The notes below the pieces were generated by a model. It ran no database searches and was not told the DNA's origin. It saw only the letters and a list, made by a program, of their open reading frames with translations. The position numbers and the translations under genes were made by a program. Source: Sclerodactyla briareus (lineage: Eukaryota > Echinodermata > Holothuroidea > Dendrochirotida > Sclerodactylidae). From it: a DNA stretch of 64,000 bases. The stretch covers positions 124,001 through 188,000 of the forward strand of contig JAODTK010005656.1 in assembly GCA_026419785.1 (NCBI GenBank), read 5' to 3'. This document shows positions 1 through 11,177 of the stretch, one piece after another (position 1 is the first letter of the stretch; each line of letters starts with the position of its first letter).

Positions 1-1525
1 TCAAAGAATTCACATTCTAAGACCACATTTTGACAGCAAATGCAAAAGGCAGGATTCACTACTCAGGGTTGCGCTCATCTTCGTGATTGCAGGAGACGTC
101 CAATTCGGGGAACAATATCCTTCCTAATTTCAAGACGCTATATAAACCCAACAGCTTTATGGGTCATACTCATTAATCCAATCAAGTCTAGGTGACCGGC
201 CGGGGTGGTGACTCTCCACCCCCTTGAATTTCTTTCCGGCGAGAATGAATAATTATAAAGCATGTTGTATCTCCACATTAGGGCAATATGCAATGAGTTG
301 AAGCAACTGAATATCATAAACAATTGGGTATTTCGTATCGGCGAAGGAAAGAGGAGGTCGGGTGCGATGAAACCTGAGCCCGGGAGTAGCCTTACTCTTC
401 TTGCGGTTTGGCGTTGTTGAAGAGAGAACATGGGCGTCAACATGTAACGATTGCCTCATCCACTTGTCCAGTGCCGAAACAGTGAATTAGGATGGAGGTT
501 AAACCCTCCCCACCCCTCCTCGATGGTGATACAACTGCGTCAAAAATTGTATATATTCTCAAAATGAGTCGTTTTGCGGATCCGCCATGTAAATCATCAA
601 ATAAAGATCAAAAAAACTCTTGTTGAGTAACTGTAACACTTTGGGAGGGGGATGTAATGACTGAAGAGGGAGATTCCGCTTCATCGAATTATTCGTCGAG
701 AATTTACGTGACACAAGGCTTTGCGGACCCTACACTCACTTCATCTCTGGTGACGAGTTTTGACGAGATTCCCTGTTATAGCAGAACTTAACAGTCAAAC
801 TTGTTCATGGGATGCCGCGTACCCGCATACACCACCCAAGCTTTATACGTTCATTCGTTCACGCGAGAGTAATCACAACTGATAATATCAGATTTAGCTC
901 GAGGCATGTGCGTCTGCTGAATGCGATGATACTGACTTAGAGCTAAATACACTGTTAGATCGAATCAATACGATAATAACGGAGACTATTGAGTCGATAT
1001 TCTTTATCCAGCACCCTATTCACGACCCACTGTTGTTAGGCACGTGTCGCACGGGGGTTGCACGAGCGTGGCAAATAGTCCATACATAGCCATGAATAGA
1101 TGTTATCGCTGGCCAACGTGGCGTTCTAATTGGTACCGGTACAAAATGACCATCTAGTCATGAGGGTGTGCACTAGCAGTTATCTTCATCGTCCCGGAAG
1201 CGCGGATGAGAATTATTGGAGTCAATTTGCATTTCTGTTGCTGGTACCAGAGCCAATAGTGAAAACGTAACATCTGGGTACCCACTAGGTAGTCCAGCAT
1301 GCACCGCTGATTTTCTCAAGTTTTGGAACTTTTGAAATTGCAGTTTTCTCTCAGAAGAACAAAAAAAATTGTCTTATTTGTCTAACTATCCGTCTGTCTG
1401 TCTGCAATTGCCATTTGCTCTCCAATTGTTTTTCATTTTTTTGTTGAAGGTTGACTAAACATTGACATACTGTTCATTGACTGTTAGAGCATCCTTGACC
1501 AATGTACGGTGATAATATTAATTGT
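1..1525. other. No recognisable gene or repeat
   Basis: Only short accidental open frames are present (about 100 codons at most, overlapping on the same strand). None shows a domain I recognise. No tRNA-like promoter boxes or tandem structure are visible. Confidence 0.6.
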
Positions 1526-1539
1526 TTATCTATCAATCG

Positions 1540-1575
<36 letters not shown>

Positions 1576-1578
1576 GTC
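1526..1578. repeat. (ATCT)n tetranucleotide microsatellite
   Basis: About nine near-perfect ATCT units, with imperfect ATCA/ATCG units at the left and a final CTGT variant. A short run of CTGT units lies about 140 bases upstream, near 1392-1406. Confidence 0.95.
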
Positions 1579-1579
1579 A

Positions 1580-1900
1580 TCAACATATATTCAAGGTCAA
1601 AGATGACGAAATATGGGCCGTTATGTAGAAAACTGCAAATGCTCCTTCTCTCAGATGATGTTGGATCACCGTGATACTTGGTCAGTGCTATTATGGGCTA
1701 GAGAGCACAGGGATCCAAGGTCAAATGCATAATGGACCATTCCTGTGAATAGGCATAGTGGGACCATCCTGTGGAAAACCTATGCAGAGTGCCTATTTCT
1801 ACAAATTGGGATGGTCTAAGGGTCTATGGAGTAAGCGTCAGCGGTTTTGTTTTAGGTCAAAGTCCTAAGGGCCCGCATAACGAACTATTTTGTCGAAAAT
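1580..1900. repeat. Degenerate ~130-bp tandem units marked by AGGTCAAA
   Basis: The motif AGGTCAA recurs at about 1594, 1719 and 1854, spacings of roughly 125-135 bases. The sequence between has similar order: a TTCTCTCA-like box, a GATGTTGGATCACC-like box, then the next AGGTCAAA. The same order of boxes occurs in the clearer 140-bp repeat at 52452-52735, so the two may be one family. Units are too diverged to set exact borders by eye. The AGGTCA core is most simply part of the repeat, not a receptor-binding array. Confidence 0.4.
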
Positions 1901-2040
1901 TGCGGAAACTATAATTGTTTCTTCTACAGTTAAGTTGAATTACTAGGCATTGTAGTTTTTATGGTTTTTAATTACAAAAATGGTTTGCTATGTTACTAGT
2001 GCACGTACAACAATGTAGAATTGCCACGGAGTTGCCAGTT

Positions 2041-2102
2041 ATTCACTGTGAATTGAGTTTTTACAGTAGATTACTGTGGAATTCACAGTGATTCACTGTG
2101 AA
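2041..2102. repeat. Cluster of short palindromes (ATTCACTGTGAAT type)
   Basis: A perfect hairpin lies at 2082-2102: TTCACAGTG, loop ATT, CACTGTGAA. A second near-palindrome, ATTCACTGTGAAT, lies at 2041-2053, with ACAGTA/TTACTGT pieces between. The cluster sits directly beyond the 3' end of the LINE remnant (which is on the minus strand). Confidence 0.6.
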
Positions 2103-2335
2103 CAGGTTTGCGATGCCGGTCGCAATATATACATATAAGTAACAAAATTTATATAGCGCCCCCCACCTCTCAAACATGTACTTTTTTGAGGGTTGCCTTG
2201 AAACATTGGAATTTGAAATATTCTTAATATTACACGGAAGAGAATTCCGCAATTTGGGCACAGCCACACTAAATGCACGACTGCTGTAAGTCTTCCCTCT
2301 CGTTGGAGATGAATCAGAGTGATGTACCTAGACAT
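2061..2335 (-). pseudogene. L2/CR1-like LINE, C-terminal end of the reverse transcriptase ORF
   Basis: Read on the minus strand, one frame encodes a segment containing SRAFSVAVPKLRNSLP followed by NIKNIS and a lysine/arginine-rich stretch ending near KKYMFERWG. This is the signature of the last 60 or so residues of L2/CR1-clade LINE polyproteins (consensus of the type RAFSVAAPKLWNSLP, then IR..., then FK..LK). The catalytic RT core, the endonuclease and most upstream coding sequence are missing, so this is a 5'-truncated remnant, the usual product of target-primed reverse transcription. The open frame runs a little beyond the expected protein end into what is probably 3' UTR. Family assignment to L2/CR1 is by motif only; certainty that it is a non-LTR retroelement is good. 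Confidence 0.7.
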
Positions 2336-2339
2336 CCTT

Positions 2340-4265
2340 GTATTCCGGACCCATTTCTCCTGTTGAATTACCTCAGAAAGCTAGATATAGTATAGGGCCA
2401 CCTTGTAAATTACAATTATGTAAAAAAATTGAGAACTTTAACACACTCTAGCCTCAAGCGGCAACAAATGAAACTGCTAAAGTATGGGTGTAAAATGGTC
2501 GTACTCAGATTTGCGGGAAATATCTTTGCGGCATTTTTTTTTTGCATACGGGATATAGTGATCAAGTCCATCAGGGAGGGAATTGCAAAAAGATAAGTCG
2601 GGATGTGATAAAAGCATGGATTAATATCTCAGTAGCTTTCTGAGACAAATGCGGCCTGATAAAACTTATGTTACGCAAGAAACATAATATATGACATGAG
2701 AACACTCGAAATATTGTGATTACTGAACACGTTCGAATCAAAGTAAACACTTATTTAGCTCGACCTTATGTGTTAGGAGGAATTCTGTTTTTCGGTATTG
2801 AGTTTCAATCTGTCCCTAAGCATCCATATCAGAGGGTGATCATGAGTCAAAAAGTAGGAACTTACAAGCGGTCTCATCTGCTGAAAAGAGCGTTCGATTG
2901 TCCTGAAATTGCATGCTGAGTTCCCTGAGCAGTACTTATTATAGCATGTTCCACAATATATATGCAATGTCGTCATGACATAATTTAAAAGTGATTTCAT
3001 GCTGTATTGGCCATTTTCTCACACTTTCTCTGAGCTGTCTCGGCCTGTGATTCCTTATAGAGTGTATGAAACCTTAATAGTCTTGTTAATTTGTCCTCTG
3101 CTATAAATAGGGAAAGATGTCACACGAACTAGATTACCCTAGCGGTCATCCTAGGTGCCGACAACTTAGTGCCGACCTTCGGACAGGGGGTTAGGTTTGA
3201 TTAGTGCCTAATAGACAGATACACATGTACGTACATACATCTAGCACTCCGTTGCCTCAATCACAGAGCATACACCGATACTCGGTCAAGAGATAAAAAC
3301 ACCTGTCTGGAATTTCCCTTCAGCTATGCTTTGGAACATTTCTGCTCGAAATTTTCACGTGGGAATAATTAAGTAACATTGTTCCACTCTACCTAAAAAC
3401 AAAATAATTGTTTTCTCTACGATGAATACCTTATTTTGCTTTGGGTTTTTCTTTGTCAAGTTCAACAGGAATAGCCATGTTTGGAGGGATAGTGCAGTCT
3501 GTGTAAGGATGTCCGGTACTGTATATAGGGTTCATTCTATGCACATAGATACTATGTAGTCAATAATGCCCGATTAGTTGAAGTGAACGAAAAGCCTATG
3601 CTTTGAGCAATACGACGCAGCTTGTGTATGAATTCGGATCACTCCAAGATCCCTATGGCCATGCTCGCAAAAGATGGAGAATTGAAGAGCAGGTCCCTCT
3701 TACAGCGTGTCATTGCATCTGATTCCGATTGATATTCCCCATAAAAAGGTGTTGTAGCTGGAATCCAAGATCCCGGAAACAGTTAAAAGAGTCACCACAT
3801 GTGCGTGACCCAGTTAGCTTGCGCTTAGCATAGCAATTTGGAATCACTAGCTTTTTCTCCACAAAGAATACTGTTTTTCTAACATTTGTATCTCCGCAAG
3901 CTGTGTCGTTATCTTCCCAAACTGTTTAAGGGGAGTTTCCCCTCAATTCCACGGACAACCCTTGAAGGGGGTAGAGGGAGACTTCCCTGGAGGGAGAGAA
4001 CCACTTGATATCGTTTCTTCGTCCAGTTAATGGCATAAGTTATGGTAATAATTGAGTGTAGACCGCCAAGTTACCGTGGTTTCCCACTGTCCGTATATTC
4101 AAGTAGTAGTCTAAGTGTGACCGCCCTGATCCTCCAGATCCCTGCCTGCTGGTACGATGATGTTTGGGACTGGGGTTCCGAGAATTTCCTACTGTATCAA
4201 CAAGGAACAAAACTCTTGAAATGTCTAACGTTGTCCAACGTTTTCCTTATAAATTAGCTGAGGGA
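2340..4265. other. No recognisable gene or repeat
   Basis: Open frames here are 75 codons or shorter and carry no recognisable motif. There is no microsatellite and no obvious tandem repeat. A short GTGCCGAC motif occurs twice near 3155-3175, which is not informative. Confidence 0.5.
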
Positions 4266-4269
4266 GAGT

Positions 4270-4925
4270 TACTTATACCAGGACATCTGTACAGTCACTA
4301 AAGGTTTTGGCGGGGGTGGGGAGGTGATTGAGAACAAACGGAATTGAACGACAACTGCAGGCTTGGAAACAGCAGAGGTTAGATCGTAGGGATTGAAAAA
4401 ACTGTATATCTAGTTCCGAACCCCAATTTCAATACGAGGTTCCGTGTGAGTGAGTATTGGACCTTGAAAGTTTGGTCCCATATTGCAGAGATATGGGAAA
4501 AGAATCCCAATTGCGCAATAATGCAGGACGCCACACTTCGCAACCCGGGAAGGTTATGTCATGTATTTCATTGTTCATTTTGTTGGCTAAGTAAACATTA
4601 GCTCACCACAGTAACTATCAACACCTACTAACACACTACAGCAATCCTCTCCCATATACTAAATTTTTTTTTTTGAATTTCGCAGTGGAAAAAATCGATG
4701 AAAAAAAAACGATTTTTAGGGTTGTGCGAGTATGGACCGTAATTTAGGATTGCATAGGGGATGATTTTTCGAATCCTGCGCAATACAATGGCAACAACCT
4801 CCGTGCGGAGGAGTCTTACGCGTACGAACTTCGGTTTGGACTGACGCATTCAGTTCTTTTTCAGCTATTATATTAGCCCCTTTAAATAATTCATCCATTG
4901 ATTGTAATAGCTGCCCATTGCACAT
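4270..4925 (+). repeat. Unclassified interspersed repeat R1, copy 1
   Basis: This segment aligns by eye with 20840-21450 and with 30920-31385 in the same orientation. Shared anchors in order are ACAACTGCAGGCTT, CAATACGAGGTTCC, GAAAGTTTGG, CCAATTGCGCAA, GCAATCCTCTCCCATA, TAGGGTTGTGC, TTGCGCAATAC, GCATTCAGTTTTTAGC (TTCTTTTTCAGC here) and a final GCTGCCCATTG/GCAGTTGTCC. Identity is patchy with many indels, so the copies are old. No conserved open frame is shared, so it is more likely a non-autonomous element or an element's non-coding end than a gene family. Orientation is arbitrary. Confidence 0.7.
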
Positions 4926-5049
4926 AAATTACAAATCAATGCTATGATGAGCCTAGTCAACCATCGGTAAGCAGGTAAACTGACTGAATAATAATGTACA
5001 TCCACATACATATCTTCGGTACCTGCTGGAACTTAATTATGCCTCAATA

Positions 5050-5485
5050 TGTCCACAACTGCTCTCCTAGACATATTTTCTTCTTCGGCTGCCGTCAGTA
5101 CTAACGATTGGCTGCCACTTGAGCACAATTTACTTTTTTTTGTAGCCTCTTCCAAGCAGCTCTGTTCTGAGCTAGACGTTTTGCTTCCACTAGGCCTCAA
5201 ACCCGTCATGCCCTGATGGTATCATACAAACTGCTTCTCTTGACGACCGGCCCTTCTCTTCTCTTCGACTTTCCCCTCCACATGTTGAAGTGTTAGTTTA
5301 CTGCACTTTCCTTTGAGAATGGTGACCCAGGTAAGTGAGCTTCTCCTCCATGCAACTTCCTTTTTACTCTAAGTTCCTCTAAAATGTTTCGGTTTGTCTT
5401 TTTCTCTTTCCAGCTGATTCTCATCATTCTTCTCCAGATCCACATTTCAGCAGCGAGCAGCCTTTATAGACATATAGGTTATTCT
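5050..5485 (-). pseudogene. RTE-like LINE, C-terminal end of the endonuclease-RT polyprotein
   Basis: On the minus strand from about 5465 the translation reads AAEMWIWRRMMRISWKEKKT, then NRNILEELRVKRKL. In a second frame it continues with LQHVEGKVEEKRRAGRQEKQ, and finally with AQNRAAWKRL. This order (W.WRRM.RI.W...TN..IL, then a GKVEGKR.RGR block, then an A.NR..W..L block) is the conserved tail of RTE-type endonuclease-reverse transcriptases common in invertebrate genomes. At least one frameshift and two stops break the frame, and everything upstream of the RT thumb is absent. It is a dead, 5'-truncated copy. It starts about 125 bases from the end of repeat R1 copy 1, with no visible relation to it. 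Confidence 0.75.
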
Positions 5486-5489
5486 AATT

Positions 5490-8400
5490 TGATTCAAAGG
5501 AGATCCCTAAGTCCTTCTGGGGCTGCACTACACCTATGTCTCGCTGGTATGTGATTTCCACCATCGTCCCCTTCTTCGCATTGGTCCGTTGCTATCAATT
5601 GTTTTATTTCTCAGTATCGATGCACCTGAAGAACGATACTGAACAAATACCGGTATTAGGGCCTCGTCGATCTTGACGAAAAGTTGTGAATGATGCAGCA
5701 TTAGTGCCGGCTCTTGTTGCTTTGTATGAAAAAGGGGTTGACAACGTAAGAAAATATAACCGCTACGGAATCACACAATTACACCATGAAGGAGCAGTAA
5801 TCAGTTATCCGGGTGTTTTATTTTCCAGAACAGTGTATTTGAGTACAAATCAAGTCATTCAACATACCGGGGCCTAGCTTTGTAATGGCTACCAGGTAAT
5901 GAAGCCCCTGAGTATTGATCCACTCATACTAATTTTGAAATTCGTGGATTTTCGGAATAGCAGCCCGGCGAAAGAAGTACCCCGGGCTTCGTTCCGAATA
6001 CAGAATGGGCCTTCAGAATAATGAAGAGGTTACGCCAAAATCAAAATAGGAAATTGTGAATCAATGTCTCTGCCTAATGTGTACTGAAAAGTGAAAAGAG
6101 CCTGTTTTTTAATGGACAAAACTAGATAGAATAGGCTGACGAACGCTTTTTTGTCATTATGGTAGTTAGCATCATCGGGGCCCCTTGAAACCATTGGGAA
6201 AAGTGGCGCAACCTCCAGGGCCCTGAAACAGGCCCTGGGCCCCATGCGTGTTAGTTGGTTGGTGTTGCTTCAGGAATTCTAAATATTGAAAGTTGAGATA
6301 ATTTGACTTGGTGAAACCCTCTGCCAGACATTTCCAATTTTTTAGTGTCCATAACTAGAATTTCATGTATCCTCAATCAATCAAGTTTTACATTGTTACT
6401 CTTAGCCCATACATATTATGTCATAATATATGCTGCCTGGTTTGTTTGGATTGCTATACGCTTCTCAGTATCCGATGGCTAGGCAAACGGAATCCCGGCG
6501 GTCTCATATTGTATGTGCACCGTTGACAAGGATTGGGATTGGTCTGGGATTACGCATGCTGTACTGTTCACGAAATGGGGATAGCCCTACTCTGTGTTTG
6601 AAATTACCTGATGCTGCAATTTTGTAATTTATAAATATGTATCCTCAAGAAAATTGATTGAAAGACCCCAATGCCTCTAAAGCTGACCGTCGTTAACCAT
6701 AACCTGGGATTCCCGGATATTATAAATGAGATTAAAAATAAAGACCTATTTACTTATTCAACTACCCATAGAGCACAGCAACCTGACGGCCCGTGGCGGA
6801 AGTGTTCGTTGCATTCGTAGGCTTCCTTATGCCTCAACAACTGCCTCGAATTGACTTTGTGCAGTGTCTAGCCTTTCACGATTGCGTTGGGCCGTGTTAG
6901 TGGTTTCTGCTTCGGGTTTCCTCCCTCCTGGCCCCTCCTTCCCAGTCCGTCCCTTCACTTCCCTTCTCGCGGGGTAATTTTCTTCTCCCACACTCAACTA
7001 TGCCTATCCTCGGTTTATCTTGTAGTGAGAGTTAACAGAATCGTGTGATACCAGTCGTCAATAATATCGAAAGTTCTGTAGTGTCAGTTGATCAGAGTAC
7101 ATAGTGGTCGGATTGGTTCAAGTTACTGTTGTGTTGGACATAAAAGCCTGTGCATGTTAACCGTTTTCAACATTGACTGATGGTGCCCATCAAATAAATG
7201 CTCGATCAGTTACCGTGCACAGAGATTTTTCAAATAGGGGGAATGAGGGGGAATTTTCGTGCCTTCAACTGAGAATGTTATTACAGGGTCAGAAAATGTC
7301 ATCGATATTCTTCAAAATTAATAAATTGTGGTTATTTTAGGTTGGTAGTAAACCGTGGTTTTTTTACATTCTTGGGTGATCGGAGTTTAGGTTCACAAAA
7401 CATTTTTTCAAACATGTTCTAGCAGCATCACAGTTTGAGCATGAAAAGAGCACAGAGGGGTTGTTCGATTTGTGGATCGGAAGTCAGTCGTTGTGCATGG
7501 CTTATTGGGATGAAATGCTGGTTCTGAACATGTGTGAATGTTATAATCCTCATTCTCCACGAGGTCAATATAAAAATGGGCGTATATTGTATCTTGGTAT
7601 TTATATCGTAGTCACATGTGTTCATTGCGTAACAGACATCTGCTGAAGATCACAAATTGTGAACAAAACGCACCTCACAAAAATTAGTTCCGAATTCAAA
7701 AGATGTATGTTCATGCTGTTCCCTTGACGCTGTTTTGCACAACGGATTTCGCATGTCCGTCCGACCCGAGCGGATAGTGACAAAATTAGCCTATTGAATC
7801 TCTGGAGTGCTAGGCAGCTGTTTAACTCTTCCGGATATTCGGTCATAAGGTCGGAATGCAGACTGACCGCGGGACTTGACAATCAATAGACCGTTAACAT
7901 GTTATCGGGCCATGCAACTGTGTGCCCAGTAGTTTTAATTAACCCATTCTTTTTTGCTGACTTCCCAATTCACCAATGATATAAGGACATAGCAAATTAA
8001 ACTCATCGAGTTCCACATCGATTGGGGAATCGACAATATCGAAATCAGAAGTTCCTGTTTGAACCTTCCCTTTGTTTGTCACAGATGTAACAGTTGCACA
8101 GATGTTTTGTAACCACAAACACATGTGTATTAGGAGTAATTCACATTGCATTTTATTGCGCGAGGTCGCTGTTCCTACACAAATCCCCAGTCATAGTATA
8201 TCCCGCTAGTGATCACACAGTGATTGCTGGTGACTATTGGTAGTGTGTTGGTCTCGTTGGCTTTTTCCAACAAAGAGAACCAGCAGGAGTTCCCGACCTT
8301 CATCGTTCGGAAGAGGAAGTGACCGATCCTCTAAAATGGAGAGGGGAAAGTCTACGAATGAAGGTTAGTCCTAACATAAATTCAGGCTGCGCATGCACTT

Positions 8401-8575
8401 CTGCAACGTATCTTGCAAACAGTTTCACGCTACAGTTTGTGCTGCTGCCAATTCACCAGTAGTAACAGAACTTTCCAGTATATAGTCCAATTAAGTGGTC
8501 GCAGGAACAGGTCATCGGTTCAAGACAGATGCATTGCAGCACCAGTTGGTAGAACAGGAAAAGGGGGAGGAAAAC
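5490..8575. other. Mostly featureless; one 62-codon unrecognised ORF and a pyrimidine-rich tract
   Basis: At 5686-5877 (plus) a 63-codon frame opens with GTG and reads like protein (ALVALYEKGVDNVRKYNR...), but has no ATG context or recognised domain. It may be a piece of another decayed element, since it follows the RTE-like remnant closely. At about 6900-6990 there is a C/T-rich stretch. Remaining open frames are short and unremarkable. I see no RNA gene here. Confidence 0.45.
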
Positions 8576-8578
8576 CTG

Positions 8579-8830
8579 AATTTATTTCCCAAAAAGCATA
8601 CATGTGATGTTCCCAAAAGATCATGTCATTATTAGGCTGTTTTCCAGCGGTGAGTGAGATCGAGGGGGGCAAAAAAAACAAGAACTGAAATGTATGTACT
8701 TTTATTCCCCCACCTAAAAAGCATGTGATGTCCCGAAATGCTTCATCACACTCATTAGTAGGCTCATTTCAGGGTTGAGATTCGATGGGGCAACAAACGA
8801 AAATGGTCTCGAAATTATTAGAAACAAACG
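8579..8830. repeat. Two tandem copies of a ~120-bp unit
   Basis: Unit 1 (8579-8698) and unit 2 (8699-8830) share, in order, TTTATTYCCC, AAAAAGCAT, TGTGATGTYCC, ATTA-TAGGCT, and GAT(C/T)GAGGGGGGCAA or GATGGGGCAACAAA. Divergence is considerable but the order and spacing of blocks are kept. Confidence 0.6.
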
Positions 8831-10005
8831 CAAATCAGCATTGGAAGGATCTCGCAAAAAATGGGCTGTGGGTGGGTTAGGGTGCCATGAGGTGGGAATT
8901 GTCATTGGTTAAAATATATGAAAATCGTCAGAAGCAGGATGTTACTGCCAGAGCCATTAGGCGCCGCGCTGTGATGATGTCAAATTGTTGAAAATCAATT
9001 CGACAAATTGCGTTTGGGGAATTTACTCTATGTTTCACCGACATTTCAGCTGCTGAGTGCGGGGAAGACGACAAAGTTGGAGGGAGGACTTGTGTAATTG
9101 CATACAAAATTTCTTTTTTAAATTGATGGGAGCCAGCCACTCATTAACATGTTTGCCTATTTGTTTGTATCCGACATTTCCACAGATTCCTGAGGAACAC
9201 AACTCGAGAATTTCTCTAGGGTATGTGCATTGTGTAAAACTTACTTGGGAAATGTACGTGTGCATGCATTGCCCCCGAACCAAAAAAAAAATAGGCCGTA
9301 CCCCAGAACGAAAATAACCCCACTCAGTACAACGTACTATGCCACCTTTCACTAATAGAAATACATATGCAGTCAAGCTTCCAGCAGTTTAGGGTTATCT
9401 CTTATATACCTTGATTGTATTTGTAAATGTTTTTGTATGTTACCCCCCCCCCCCTCTCCTTCATTCCAGCCTCAACGGTACTGTTTGTTACATAAAAGAT
9501 TGATAGTGTCGAATTAATGTCAGGAGAGTGTGATACTTTGACCCAAGAAGCCGGGCATTCTTGTTCGAAGATGCGGCCAGTCATGCACCCCGCCCTGTCA
9601 TGGGCTGGAGGATTTTATATAGATATGATACATAACCTGGAAATGTTAAGAAGAGGGCGGTTGTCAATCCCGTCTTCGGAACTTCTTACATTTCTTGTCC
9701 TGGGCCAGTTGCCCAAAGAATGATCCAAACAATGTCATTGGATTGATTCCCGAAGCCATTGGATTGTCAGAAGTCTGTTGGTGAGGTTGACAGTGTCACC
9801 AATTCCACTGGGATAATGGGCCGCATTCCAAAAATCCACGAATTTCCAAAATTTCAAGATGATGTTGGTCAGTATTCAGGGATTCATCACCTTTCTGTCG
9901 TTACGTATTTTACCCGAAATAATAGCAGTGCATTGTCGAGGACTTCATAGAGCTAGCAGAGACAACAATGATTTGATATTGGTGTAACTGATTGTTTATC
10001 AGCCA
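8831..10005. other. No recognisable gene; one C12 tract
   Basis: A run of twelve C lies at 9443-9454. The longest frames (113 codons minus at 9035-9376, 86 codons plus at 9057-9317) overlap each other on opposite strands and have no recognised motif, so I treat them as chance. Confidence 0.5.
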
Positions 10006-10010
10006 ACATT

Positions 10011-10051
10011 TGAGGGTCCGACGAATAGTTTAACTGTATATCGGACCCTCA
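10011..10051. other. Perfect 11-bp hairpin
   Basis: TGAGGGTCCGA at 10011-10021 is the exact reverse complement of TCGGACCCTCA at 10041-10051, with a 19-nt loop. With one bulge the stem extends through ACAT/ATGT. No T-tract or neighbouring gene suggests a terminator or a known RNA. Confidence 0.7.
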
Positions 10052-11011
10052 TGTAAGCCAGGTTACAGAATGGGGATCCCTATCTAACTGATTGGGTGGT
10101 AGTCAGTTGTGGTATTGGTTTACAATAATCTTCAATGAAAATCAAATCGCTATTTTTGCCCATGCGATATTGACATCTAAGGTGGCATTCATCCGCCTGA
10201 TCTTTTGTATGGATATATCAATAGGTCTTGTTAGTTCTATAGTCAAATGAAATCTTGCAGTGGTAGATAAATTTGTGTGCGCGTGTTGGTTCCTATCGGG
10301 GACACATACTGCTGTGCACAGTGTACATTATGGGGGGAGGGGGATTTGCATTGGAGATAGGTAAGCAGGGTCGGTTTTTGGAATCTCCGCCTGGATATTT
10401 GGCCTGAGTGATGGGGGTAACAGCCCCGCCTTGATTCACTTCGCTGTTATACTGTAGAAATTACCGACGGGGGTCATGTTCTGAACCTTTCATGCGCCAC
10501 CCTATCATGGGCAGGAGAACTCTCACGACGCCAAAGTTATTGATGTGGGATTGTTCCTGTGCCATTGGTGTTCAGTAATGGAGCAATAAAATGAAGGAGC
10601 AAAAAGGTAACTGTTTGTTCGTTTTGTTTGTTTGTTTGTTGTTTTGCACTGCGGGAAAGACCGCAAAACGATGTTATGCTGGAAAAGGAAAAACCATAAA
10701 CAAATGAACTCCAGTAAGGGGCAGAGCAAAACAAGAGAAGAAAGTGACGTAGACGAAGGTGGAGGCATCCAACATTTCATACCTCGAGTCAAGATCATCG
10801 CCGTGGCAAGAAGTCCGTAGGAGACTCTAAAAGGGGAAACCTCTCTGCGAAGCAACAACTTCGGTTACTTCGGGAAAGAATAAGTCTGATGCTAGAAAAA
10901 ATGTTTCCCAGTAGTTTTGTGAGTTCCAGATAAAAGATGTTCGATTGAGTTCTACCTTTAGGCATCATGTCAAAAATCGGGCTGCAGCAGCCTTGGCTAT
11001 GCTGCAGTCAA

Positions 11012-11088
11012 CATTGTAACGATGAATACTGCAATGCATCACTGCACATCTATAATGTCGATAAAATGTGATCTGCATCGTTACAATG
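11012..11088. other. 13-bp perfect inverted repeat with 51-nt spacer
   Basis: CATTGTAACGATG at 11012-11024 is the exact reverse complement of CATCGTTACAATG at 11076-11088. GCTGCAG motifs lie outside both arms (near 10981, 11001 and 11102). This could be a foldback element or the remnant of terminal inverted repeats. There is no coding capacity between the arms. Confidence 0.7.
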
Positions 11089-11177
11089 AAATCTAAGCTT
11101 GGCTGCAGCGAGGCTGGGAGAGCATTTGAATGCACGGTGACTCTAATCATAGTTCATTTTTTTCCCCGGTACCTTCA

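Noticed and set aside
1594-1860. AGGTCA array as nuclear-receptor response elements
   Set aside because: Spacing of about 130 bases and the accompanying shared boxes fit a tandem repeat better than a response element.
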